Assembly: GCA_023424095.1 (NCBI GenBank)
Contig: JAFAEG010000122.1
Span: forward strand, 1-16,577
Source: Pseudomonadota bacterium
GTDB taxonomy: Bacteria; Pseudomonadota; Alphaproteobacteria; Sphingomonadales; Sphingomonadaceae
Direction of reading: 5' to 3'
DNA: 16,577 nt
Under the pieces are notes generated by a model. It ran no database searches and was not told the origin of the DNA. It worked only from the letters and a program-made list of their open reading frames with translations. Every line of letters begins with the position of its first letter. Position 1 is the stretch's first letter. Position numbers and translations under genes: made by a program. This document shows positions 7,048 to 13,135 of the stretch, piece by piece.

Positions 7048-8267
7048 AAGTCCCCCGCATCCTGATCATCGCCGGCTCCGACAGCGGCGGCGGCGCGGGG
7101 ATCCAGGCGGACATCAAGACCGTCACCATGCTCGGCGGCCACGCCATGACCGCGATCACCGCGATCACGGCGCAGAATACGTTGGGCGTGACCGGCGTTC
7201 ACCCGATCCCCACGGAGATGGTGATCGCGCAGATGGACGCGGTGATCAGCGACATCGGCGTCGATGCGGTGAAGATCGGCATGATCGGCTCGGCCGAGAC
7301 GGCGGAAGCGGTCGCGGACCGGCTGACCGGGCTCGACGTGCCGATCGTGTTCGATCCGGTCATGGTCGCAACCAGCGGCTCCGTGCTGGCCGATGCCGCC
7401 ACGGTCGCGGCCTTCGAACGGCTGATGCGGATGGCGGCGCTGGTGACGCCGAACGTGCCGGAGCTGGAAAGGCTTTCCGGCCTTAGCGCCAGGACGGAGC
7501 TGGAGGGTGAAATCGCTGCCGGGGAACTGGCGGAGCGCTATGGCTGCGCCGTTCTGGGTAAAGGCGGAGACCGGCCGCCGACGGTTTCGCCTCGGCTTCG
7601 GTCTGCCGACGGGACGAAAGCGCGCGAGGAGATTGGCGATTGCCTGCAACTGCCCGACGGTCATCCGGACGGGCAGACATATCTGTGGCACGACGAGAGG
7701 ATCGAAACCCGTCACTCTCACGGCACCGGTTGCACCCTGGCGAGCGCGATCGCGACCGAACTGGCGCGTGGCGCACGCCTGCCGGACGCGATCGAGACGG
7801 CGCGCGCCTTCGTCCGCTCTGCGTTGCTCGCCGCGCCGGGGTTCGGCGCCGGGCATGGGCCGATGGGCCACTGGGCGGCGAATGACGGGCGTATGGATCT
7901 CAACCAGGTCACGCTCAGCGCGCGCGACTATGATGAGGCGGTCAGCTTCTACACGCGGCTCGGCCTCACGCAGATCGTGGATGCACCGGCCAAGAATTAT
8001 GCCCGGTTCGAATGTCCCGGCGGCGCGACCCTCTCGATCAGCGCGGCGGCGGATGCGCATCCCGGCGACAATGTCACCTACTTTGAATCGGCCGGACTGG
8101 ACGAATGGGTCTTCGCGCTGAAGGAGGCCGGGGTCGAATTCTCGCAGGAGCCGCGCGACGAAAGCTATGGCTGGCGAGAGGCCCGGCTGACCGACCCGAC
8201 CGGCAACAGGCTCTGCCTCTACCGCGCCGGGACGATGCGCCGCTTCCCGCCCTGGCGGATCGGCTGA
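7044..8267 (+). CDS. thiD: Fused HMP/HMP-P kinase (ThiD) and VOC (glyoxalase-fold) protein
   Basis: Residues 1-about 275 are ThiD, which phosphorylates hydroxymethylpyrimidine twice for thiamine synthesis. Visible are the substrate loop GSDSGGGAGIQADIKT (11-26), FDPVMVATSG (103-112), TPNVPE (135-140) and the anion-hole motif HGTGCTLASA with catalytic Cys230. Between LGKGGD and HPDGQTYLW there are about 30 extra residues (about 176-206); the catalytic Cys lies some 17 positions later than in E. coli ThiD (Cys213). Residues 284-407 are a VOC domain (MDLNQVTLSARDYDEAVSFYTRLGL...DPTGNRLCLYRAG). The usual first metal-ligand His appears to be Gln287. The reading frame is uninterrupted across the junction. 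The GTG start overlaps the DUF1272 stop (GTGA). An internal ATG (7893) could release a free VOC domain, but no good ribosome binding site precedes it. Confidence 0.93.
   Translation: MKVPRILIIAGSDSGGGAGIQADIKTVTMLGGHAMTAITAITAQNTLGVTGVHPIPTEMVIAQMDAVISDIGVDAVKIGMIGSAETAEAVADRLTGLDVPIVFDPVMVATSGSVLADAATVAAFERLMRMAALVTPNVPELERLSGLSARTELEGEIAAGELAERYGCAVLGKGGDRPPTVSPRLRSADGTKAREEIGDCLQLPDGHPDGQTYLWHDERIETRHSHGTGCTLASAIATELARGARLPDAIETARAFVRSALLAAPGFGAGHGPMGHWAANDGRMDLNQVTLSARDYDEAVSFYTRLGLTQIVDAPAKNYARFECPGGATLSISAAADAHPGDNVTYFESAGLDEWVFALKEAGVEFSQEPRDESYGWREARLTDPTGNRLCLYRAGTMRRFPPWRIG
7569..7661 (+). other. Extra in-frame segment inside thiD
   Basis: About 31 codons (residues 176-206 of ThiD) lie between the conserved LGKGG strand and the HPDGQ...THGTGC part where most ThiD proteins have only a few residues. 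The DNA contains CCGACGG three times (about 7577, 7605 and 7656). The reading frame is kept. The exact boundaries are estimated by eye. Confidence 0.45.
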
Positions 8268-8272
8268 TCGCG

Positions 8273-8818
8273 ATGCGCGCCTCGCTCAATCGGGGCGAGA
8301 CGCTGGGAGACCGGATCATGAAGGTCGATCATGCCGGCGAGCATGGCGCGGTCTGCATCTATCGCGCGCAACTTTGGTTCGCGCGCTGGACGGCGCCCGA
8401 TATGGTCGCGGAACTGGATGCCTTCCTCGCCCACGAGCAACGACATCGCGCCCGCTTCGGCGCGGAACTGGCGCGACGCGGGCGGCGGCGCTGCCGCTCC
8501 TATCTGCTCTGCGGCCTGGGCGGCTTCGTCTTGGGTGGCGTCACCGGCCTGTTCGGGCGCCGTCCGATCGCCGCGACGACGGTGGCGATCGAGACGGTGG
8601 TGCTTCGGCACATGCGCGAACAGATCGAACAGCTCAGCGCCGACGATGCGGCGGCGACCGACGCGCTGCGCGACATCATCGCCGACGAGCAGGAGCATCA
8701 CGAACTGTCGCAAGCCTGGCTGGCGCCGCCGGGCCTCTGGCCGCGGCTGATCGATCCGATCGTCGGCGCCTCGACCGAGCTCGTCATCTGGTGCGGCATG
8801 CGCTTTCGCTTCCTCTAA
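8273..8818 (+). CDS. coq7: Demethoxyubiquinone hydroxylase, Coq7 family
   Basis: Diiron monooxygenase that adds the C6 hydroxyl in ubiquinone synthesis; membrane-associated. The 181-residue protein has the full ligand set: Glu23 (KVDHAGEHGA), Glu55 and His58 (HEQRH), Glu107 (AIETVV), Glu139 and His142 (DEQEHH). A hydrophobic hairpin at about 78-95 is probably the membrane-contact region. The ATG at 8273 lies 5 nt after the thiD stop; the longer open frame upstream only shadows thiD. The Shine-Dalgarno is poor, suggesting coupling to thiD. This short bacterial Coq7 form is typical of sphingomonads. Confidence 0.95.
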   Translation: MRASLNRGETLGDRIMKVDHAGEHGAVCIYRAQLWFARWTAPDMVAELDAFLAHEQRHRARFGAELARRGRRRCRSYLLCGLGGFVLGGVTGLFGRRPIAATTVAIETVVLRHMREQIEQLSADDAAATDALRDIIADEQEHHELSQAWLAPPGLWPRLIDPIVGASTELVIWCGMRFRFL

Positions 8819-8842
8819 TCGTCCACAACAAAGAACAGGGAG

Positions 8843-8862
8843 ATTCCAGCTTTCGCTGGAAT
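8843..8862. repeat. Dispersed short palindrome (ATTCCAGC-TTTC-GCTGGAAT)
   Basis: A perfect 8-bp inverted repeat with a 4-nt loop, in the coq7-rnhB gap. Its flanks (GGGAG before, GACGAGGAGAGG after) and the minus-strand translation VIPAKAGIS are typical of a family of short interspersed palindromes that I know from many proteobacterial genomes. Only one copy is in the window, so the repeat family is recognised from memory and not demonstrated here. Confidence 0.65.
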
Positions 8863-8892
8863 GACGAGGAGAGGGTGCGGTACCTTGCGGTC

Positions 8893-9507
8893 ATGGCCCC
8901 CTGCTTCAAGATCGAGAAACCCTATCCGTCGCCGCTTGCCGGCGTGGACGAGGCGGGGTGCGCGCCGCTGGCCGGGCCGGTGGTGGCGGCGGCGGTGATC
9001 CTCGACCGGACCAGGTTTCCGCGCGGGATCGATGACAGCAAGAAGCTGCCTGCGCCGTTGCGCGAGGCGATCTGCGCGAAGCTCAAAAGGCAAGCCGGCG
9101 TCGGCGTCGGCATCGCCTCGGTCGAGGAGATCGACCAGCTCAACATCTTCTGGGCGCGGATGCTGGCGATGCAGCGGGCGGTGGATGCGCTCGGGGCCGA
9201 TCCGATGATGGTGCTGGTCGACGGCAACAAGCTGCCGAAATGGGAGCGGCCCTCGGTTGCAATCGTGAAGGGCGACGCCAAGAGCCGCTCGATCGCCGCC
9301 GCCTCGATCGTTGCCAAGGTGACGCGAGACGCGATCATGGCCGAGCATGCGCGCGACTGGCCGGGTTATGGCTGGGAGACCAACCAGGGCTATCCCACGC
9401 CCTTTCACTGCCAGGCGCTGAAGGCGCTCGGCCCGACCCCGCTCCATCGCCGGAGCTTCGCGCGGGTGCGTGAGCAACTCCAGCTGGAGTTGATCGCGGC
9501 GGAGTGA
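8893..9507 (+). CDS. rnhB: Ribonuclease HII
   Basis: Cuts RNA in RNA-DNA hybrids, including single ribonucleotides in DNA. The 204-residue protein has the four acidic active-site residues Asp19, Glu20 (GVDEAG), Asp110 (VLVDGNKLP) and Asp128 (IVKGDAKS), and the block SIAAASIVAKVTRD. The Gly-Arg-Gly motif usual right after DEA, used to recognise the ribonucleotide junction, reads Gly-Cys-Ala here (DEAGCAPLAG). The ATG at 8893 has no clear Shine-Dalgarno; a GTG at 8875 would be an alternative with GAGGAG just upstream but at short spacing. The C-terminus ends 6 nt from the convergent VOC gene. Confidence 0.95.
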   Translation: MAPCFKIEKPYPSPLAGVDEAGCAPLAGPVVAAAVILDRTRFPRGIDDSKKLPAPLREAICAKLKRQAGVGVGIASVEEIDQLNIFWARMLAMQRAVDALGADPMMVLVDGNKLPKWERPSVAIVKGDAKSRSIAAASIVAKVTRDAIMAEHARDWPGYGWETNQGYPTPFHCQALKALGPTPLHRRSFARVREQLQLELIAAE

Positions 9508-9513
9508 GCGCCC

Positions 9514-9966
9514 CTAACGATGCTGGTCGATCAGGATCGGGTTGCCGTCCGGATCGGTGAGCACGAAATTGGCCGGGCCGGTGGCGCTGGTGATCTCCAC
9601 GCCTGCCTCGATCCCCGCGGCGCGCAGGCGGCGCTGAATGGAGCGGACGTCCTCATAGGGATCGACGTTGCGGCCGTCGCTGTCCCAGCCGGGATTGAAG
9701 GTCAGGATGTTGCGGTCGAACATGCCCTGGAACAGGCCGATCTTCACGTCGCCATTCTTCATGATGATCCAGCGCTGCGCCGCGTTGCCGTGCGTCTGGG
9801 TGAAGCCCAGCTTTTCGTAAAAGGCCTTGGACGCATTGATGTCGCGTACATTCAGGCTGACCGAGAAATTGCCGAGGCTGGAATCGGCCGTGGGCGCGGT
9901 AGATAGTGTCGCCTGGACGGCGGCGAACAGGGCGATGCCGGAAGCGAGGCCGTGCAGGAATTTCAT
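9514..9966 (-). CDS. Exported VOC-superfamily (glyoxalase-fold) protein
   Basis: A 150-residue protein with a Sec signal peptide (MKFLHGLASGIALFAAVQAT...) and a single VOC fold: FSVSLNVRDINASKAFYEKLGF (34-55) and NFVLTDPDGNPILIDQHR at the C-terminus. The usual metal-ligand positions (His at the start of the first strand, Glu in the last) look like Ser and Asp, so metal binding is doubtful. AGGGGAGA precedes the ATG at good spacing. It lies convergent with rnhB and divergent from ccrM. Substrate is unknown; an extracytoplasmic location is unusual for this fold. Confidence 0.88.
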   Translation of the reverse strand: MKFLHGLASGIALFAAVQATLSTAPTADSSLGNFSVSLNVRDINASKAFYEKLGFTQTHGNAAQRWIIMKNGDVKIGLFQGMFDRNILTFNPGWDSDGRNVDPYEDVRSIQRRLRAAGIEAGVEITSATGPANFVLTDPDGNPILIDQHR

Positions 9967-10232
9967 GTCGCGTCTCCCCTGATGATGCGGCCGATCCTAC
10001 GCCTGGTCGAAACGCTTCGCCATCGCCCGGCTGAATCTCGGCCGGTGAGTCCTCGGCGCAACACCACCGTTTGTGGAGGCAGGGGCACACCCCCAGGCAC
10101 AAGATTTTGTGGCGGACTCCTTGTGTTCTGAAAGTGTTTACACCTCGTTAACCATTTCCCTTCAGACCCTTGGCTTGACGGTGGAGTCACCGGGAATCCA
10201 CACACTTGCTCTTGGCCGAGCGGGGGGAAGAC
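9967..10232 (+). promoter_or_regulatory. ccrM regulatory region with five GANTC sites
   Basis: No gene is supported in this 266-bp divergent gap. It contains five GANTC sites: GAATC 10033-10037, GAGTC 10047-10051, GACTC 10115-10119, GAGTC 10184-10188 and GAATC 10194-10198. About one would be expected by chance. A TTGACG hexamer at 10175-10180 could be a -35, but no clear -10 follows. In Caulobacter the ccrM promoter carries GANTC sites whose methylation lowers transcription, so the same feedback is plausible here. Confidence 0.65.
10137..10153 (+). promoter_or_regulatory. CtrA-like binding site
   Basis: TTTA, seven bases, then TTAACC (half-sites 10137-10140 and 10148-10153) is a one-mismatch match to the CtrA consensus TTAA-N7-TTAA. 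It lies about 80 nt before the ccrM start. CtrA activates ccrM in Caulobacter. Confidence 0.6.
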
Positions 10233-11378
10233 ATGACGGCAATGACGAAGCTTGGCGTGCAGCGGCGACGGGCCGCGACGGTGCCGGAGGGTGCACCCGC
10301 GACGAGCCTGCCGCTGGACAGCATCATCCAGTCCGATTGCGTGGCCGCGATGAAGTCGCTGCCGACGGCGAGCGTGGACATGATCTTCGCCGATCCGCCT
10401 TATAACCTGCAGCTGGGCGGCGACCTGTTCCGGCCCGAGGGCAGCCGGGTCGATGCGGTCGATGACGATTGGGACAAATTTTCCAGCTTCGCCGCCTATG
10501 ACAAGTTCACGCGGGAATGGCTCGCGGAGGCGCGGCGCATCCTGAAGCCGAATGGCACGATCTGGGTGATCGGCTCCTATCACAACATCTTCCGCGTCGG
10601 CGCAGCGGTGCAGGATCTGGGCTATTGGATCCTGAACGACATCGTCTGGCGCAAGACCAATCCGATGCCGAATTTCCGCGGCACCCGCTTCACCAACGCG
10701 CACGAGACGATGATCTGGGCGAGCCGGTCCGAGAACAGCCGCTACACCTTCAATTATCAGGCGATGAAGGCGATGAACGACGAGCTGCAGATGCGCTCGG
10801 ATTGGGTCATCCCGATCTGCGCCGGGCAGGAGCGGATCAAGGGCGACGAAGGCCACAAGGCCCATCCGACCCAGAAGCCCGAGGCGCTGCTGTATCGCGT
10901 CCTGCTCTCCTGCACGAAGCCGGGCGACGTGGTGCTCGATCCCTTCTTCGGCACCGGCACGACCGGCGCCGTGGCCAAGCGATTGGGCCGCCGTTTCATC
11001 GGGATCGAGCGCGAGACGCGCTACGTGAAGGTTGCGCAGGAACGCATCGCGGCGGCGTTGCCGCTCGACGAGAGCGCGATGAAGACCATGGCCAGCAAAA
11101 GGACCGCGCCGAAGGTGCCGTTCGGATCGCTGGTGGAGAATGGCATGATTACGCCAGGGACGGTGCTGACCGACAGCAAGCGTCGCTGGCGGGCCACAGT
11201 CGGCGCCGACGCCTCGTTGGTCTGCGGCGCCGACCAGGGTTCCATCCACAAATTGGGCGCGATTTTGCAGAACGCGCCATCCTGCAATGGCTGGACCTTC
11301 TGGCATGTCGAGGGCGAGAAACTCGAGCCGATCGATACATTGCGCCAGCGTTTCCAGATGCAGGCGGGCCTGGAGTGA
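10233..11378 (+). CDS. ccrM: Cell-cycle DNA adenine methyltransferase (GANTC), CcrM
   Basis: Methylates adenine in GANTC, late in the cell cycle in Alphaproteobacteria. The 381-residue protein has beta-class order: motif IV FADPPYNLQL (52-61) before the AdoMet motif DPFFGTGTT (236-244), with HPTQKPEALL (211-220) between. The C-terminal part (about 285-375) contains the CcrM-specific RAMA-type domain (GSLVENGMITPGTVL, CGADQGSIHKLGAILQ, CNGWTFWHVE). No restriction endonuclease is adjacent, so it is a solitary regulatory methylase. ATG 10233 is chosen over the TTG at 10206 because GGGGGAAG lies just upstream. The first 25 residues are a low-conservation tail. Confidence 0.96.
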   Translation: MTAMTKLGVQRRRAATVPEGAPATSLPLDSIIQSDCVAAMKSLPTASVDMIFADPPYNLQLGGDLFRPEGSRVDAVDDDWDKFSSFAAYDKFTREWLAEARRILKPNGTIWVIGSYHNIFRVGAAVQDLGYWILNDIVWRKTNPMPNFRGTRFTNAHETMIWASRSENSRYTFNYQAMKAMNDELQMRSDWVIPICAGQERIKGDEGHKAHPTQKPEALLYRVLLSCTKPGDVVLDPFFGTGTTGAVAKRLGRRFIGIERETRYVKVAQERIAAALPLDESAMKTMASKRTAPKVPFGSLVENGMITPGTVLTDSKRRWRATVGADASLVCGADQGSIHKLGAILQNAPSCNGWTFWHVEGEKLEPIDTLRQRFQMQAGLE

Positions 11379-11409
11379 AAAAGGCCGGCTCCGTTAGGCC
11401 AATCGCAAG

Positions 11410-12486
11410 ATGAGTGAACGGATTTATCTTCGGCCAGCCGCATTCATCGATTCCCCGGTAGGGTTCGATGGAAAGGCCATGCGGCTGGCCGGAGGCCTCC
11501 AATGGTTTTCAGCCGTGGAGGTCATACGAAGGGACGGGGCGCAGCTCTCCCGGGAGCTGCGTTCCGTTTCCGGTTTTGAAGCCGAGGTCGCCGCGCTCGG
11601 CGTCGAGCGGCAATGGGCGAACCTGACCGGCCAGCGCGCGCCGCTGCAACTGGGCACACGCACCATCCGGCTCGATCAGCCGCAGGTGATGGGCATTCTC
11701 AACGCGACGCCCGATAGTTTTTCCGACGGCGGCAAGAATGTCGATCCTGAGGCCGCGCTCGCCGCCGCCCATGCGATGACTTCGGACGGCGCCGCGATCA
11801 TCGACATTGGCGGGGAATCGACCCGTCCCGGCGCGCAGGCAGTGTTCGAAGGCGACGAGGAGCAGCGGGTCATGCCGCTGGTCCGGCCGCTCGCCGCGTC
11901 GGGCACGGCGGTGTCGATCGACACGCGCAAGGCCGGCATCGCCAGCCTCGCGCTCGGCGCGGGCGCGGGCATGGTCAACGACGTGTCGGCGATGACCTCC
12001 GATCCGCGCATGGCGGCGATCGTTGCCAAGGCCGGTTGCCCGATCGTGCTGATGCATCACCAGGGCGACCCGCAGACCATGCAGCGCGATCCGCGCTATG
12101 ACGGCCCGGTCGCGCTGGCGGTCTATGACTGGCTCGAGGACCGGATCGCCGCGGCGGAAAGCGCCGGCATCGCGCGCGATCGCATCATCGTCGACCCCGG
12201 CATCGGCTTCGGCAAGAATGTGCAGCACAATCTGGAGCTGATGAACCAGCTCGCTTTGTTCCACGGCCTGGGCTGTGCGATCATGCTGGGCGCCAGCCGC
12301 AAGCGGACGATCGGCGCGCTGTCCAACGAAGCACCGGCCGACAAAAGGCTCGGCGGCTCGATCGCCTTCGCGCTGAAGGCGGTGGAGCAGGGCGCGCATA
12401 TCGTGCGTGTGCACGACGTCTTCGAAACGGTTCAGGCGCTGCGCGTCTGGCGCGGCTTCCGCGACGCTGCCTTCACCGCAATCTAG
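11410..12486 (+). CDS. folP: Dihydropteroate synthase with N-terminal extension
   Basis: Joins p-aminobenzoate to hydroxymethyl-dihydropterin pyrophosphate in folate synthesis; the sulfonamide target. The TIM-barrel core starts near residue 92: VMGILNATPDSFSDGG (93-108), DIGGESTRPGA (132-142), SIDTRK (169-174), MVNDVSA (188-194), VLMHHQGDP (213-221), DPGIGFGKN (262-270), GASRKRTIG (294-302) and VRVHDVFE (332-339). At 358 residues it is about 75 longer than E. coli FolP; the first 90 residues are an extra domain I cannot assign. It follows ccrM by 31 nt and is probably cotranscribed. No strong Shine-Dalgarno is seen. Confidence 0.95.
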   Translation: MSERIYLRPAAFIDSPVGFDGKAMRLAGGLQWFSAVEVIRRDGAQLSRELRSVSGFEAEVAALGVERQWANLTGQRAPLQLGTRTIRLDQPQVMGILNATPDSFSDGGKNVDPEAALAAAHAMTSDGAAIIDIGGESTRPGAQAVFEGDEEQRVMPLVRPLAASGTAVSIDTRKAGIASLALGAGAGMVNDVSAMTSDPRMAAIVAKAGCPIVLMHHQGDPQTMQRDPRYDGPVALAVYDWLEDRIAAAESAGIARDRIIVDPGIGFGKNVQHNLELMNQLALFHGLGCAIMLGASRKRTIGALSNEAPADKRLGGSIAFALKAVEQGAHIVRVHDVFETVQALRVWRGFRDAAFTAI

Positions 12487-12507
12487 GCGCTGGCCGCGAC
12501 AGCGCCT
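12485..12507. terminator. Bidirectional hairpin between convergent folP and lipoprotein genes
   Basis: AGGCGCT (12485-12491) and AGCGCCT (12501-12507) form a perfect 7-bp stem with a 9-nt loop that spans both stop codons of the convergent genes. There is no T-run on either side, so termination strength is uncertain. Confidence 0.4.
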
Positions 12508-12941
12508 CAGTGGCAGCGATAGATGCGGCTTGGCGGCTGCCCGGCGACGCTGAACTCGGCCTCGTCCGGCCCGACCGCGCGCAATTGCCGGGTCATGCGG
12601 TCGCCCGCTTTGGCTTCGCCATCCGGCGCCGCATTGGTGATTTCGATGGTGAGCTGGTCGCCCTGCAGGGTCCAGCGGCCGCGTTCCTCCATGAAGCCGT
12701 AACTGCCGTCCGGTTCGAAGGCGAGGTAGCTGTCCGACGCCCCGCCGCAATCGCCCGCACCCTCGCTCTGCCAGCGCCCGGCGAGCCAGGCGGCGCTGAG
12801 CTCGACCGGCCCGGTGGCCGGCGCTGCGGCATTTGCGGGGGGCGCTTCCGCCTTGCTTTGGGCGTTGTTGGCGCTTGGGCCGGCACCGCAGGCGGCGAGG
12901 GCCGTGGCGGCGAGAAGGGCGGCGGCGAGCTTGTAGGTCAT
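12507..12941 (-). CDS. Small lipoprotein of unknown function
   Basis: A 144-residue protein with a lipoprotein signal peptide (MTYKLAAALLAATALAAC; lipobox LAAC with Cys18), then an Ala/Pro/Asn linker (about 20-46) and a compact C-terminal domain starting ELSAAWLAGRWQSEG. The pattern of short beta strands (DSYLAFEPDGSYGFMEERGRWTLQGDQLTIEI) resembles lipocalin-like 'lipid/ligand-binding' small domains found in many exported proteins. Two further Cys (GDC and YRCH at the very end) could form a disulfide. It is transcribed toward folP and lies 72 nt downstream of tRNA-Val. The Shine-Dalgarno is weak. Confidence 0.85.
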   Translation of the reverse strand: MTYKLAAALLAATALAACGAGPSANNAQSKAEAPPANAAAPATGPVELSAAWLAGRWQSEGAGDCGGASDSYLAFEPDGSYGFMEERGRWTLQGDQLTIEITNAAPDGEAKAGDRMTRQLRAVGPDEAEFSVAGQPPSRIYRCH

Positions 12942-13013
12942 GCCCGCATGCTAGGCCCGAACGCCAGCGGGGTGAAGCGGCGACGTCGATTTTGCGGAAG
13001 GGCGGCGATAGGC

Positions 13014-13089
13014 TGGTGGACGCTGACGGGCTCGAACCGCCGACCCTCTCGGTGTAAACGAGATGCTCTACCAACTGAGCTAAGCGTCC
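13014..13089 (-). tRNA. tRNA-Val, anticodon UAC
   Basis: A complete cloverleaf on the minus strand: acceptor GGACGCT/AGCGTCC, D arm GCTCAGTTGGTAGAGC, anticodon stem TCTCG/CGAGA around loop TTTACAC (anticodon TAC, reads GUA and other GUN valine codons), variable loop GGGTC, T arm with GGTTCGAGCCC, discriminator A and encoded CCA at 13014-13016. Confidence 0.97.
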
Positions 13090-13135
13090 TGAGCGGCCGA
13101 CATGGCCCGCCGCCGCAGCGTGCGCAAGGGTCTCG

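Noticed and set aside
7893..8267. VOC domain as a separate gene
   Set aside because: The frame is continuous with thiD and no ribosome binding site precedes the ATG 7893; kept as an alternative in the fusion entry.
8105..8272. 56-codon upstream extension of coq7
   Set aside because: It overlaps the VOC part of the thiD fusion in another frame and has no Coq7 similarity; the family N-terminus begins at the ATG 8273.
8374..8892. Long upstream extension of the rnhB frame
   Set aside because: It runs through coq7 and the palindrome out of frame; RNase HII homology starts only after 8893.
10082..10093. GGGG-CACA-CCCC hairpin before ccrM
   Set aside because: A 4-bp stem is too short to support a function by itself.
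9963..11306. 447-codon minus-strand frame opposite ccrM
   Set aside because: Antisense shadow; the plus strand encodes a complete methyltransferase and the frame's product has no motif.
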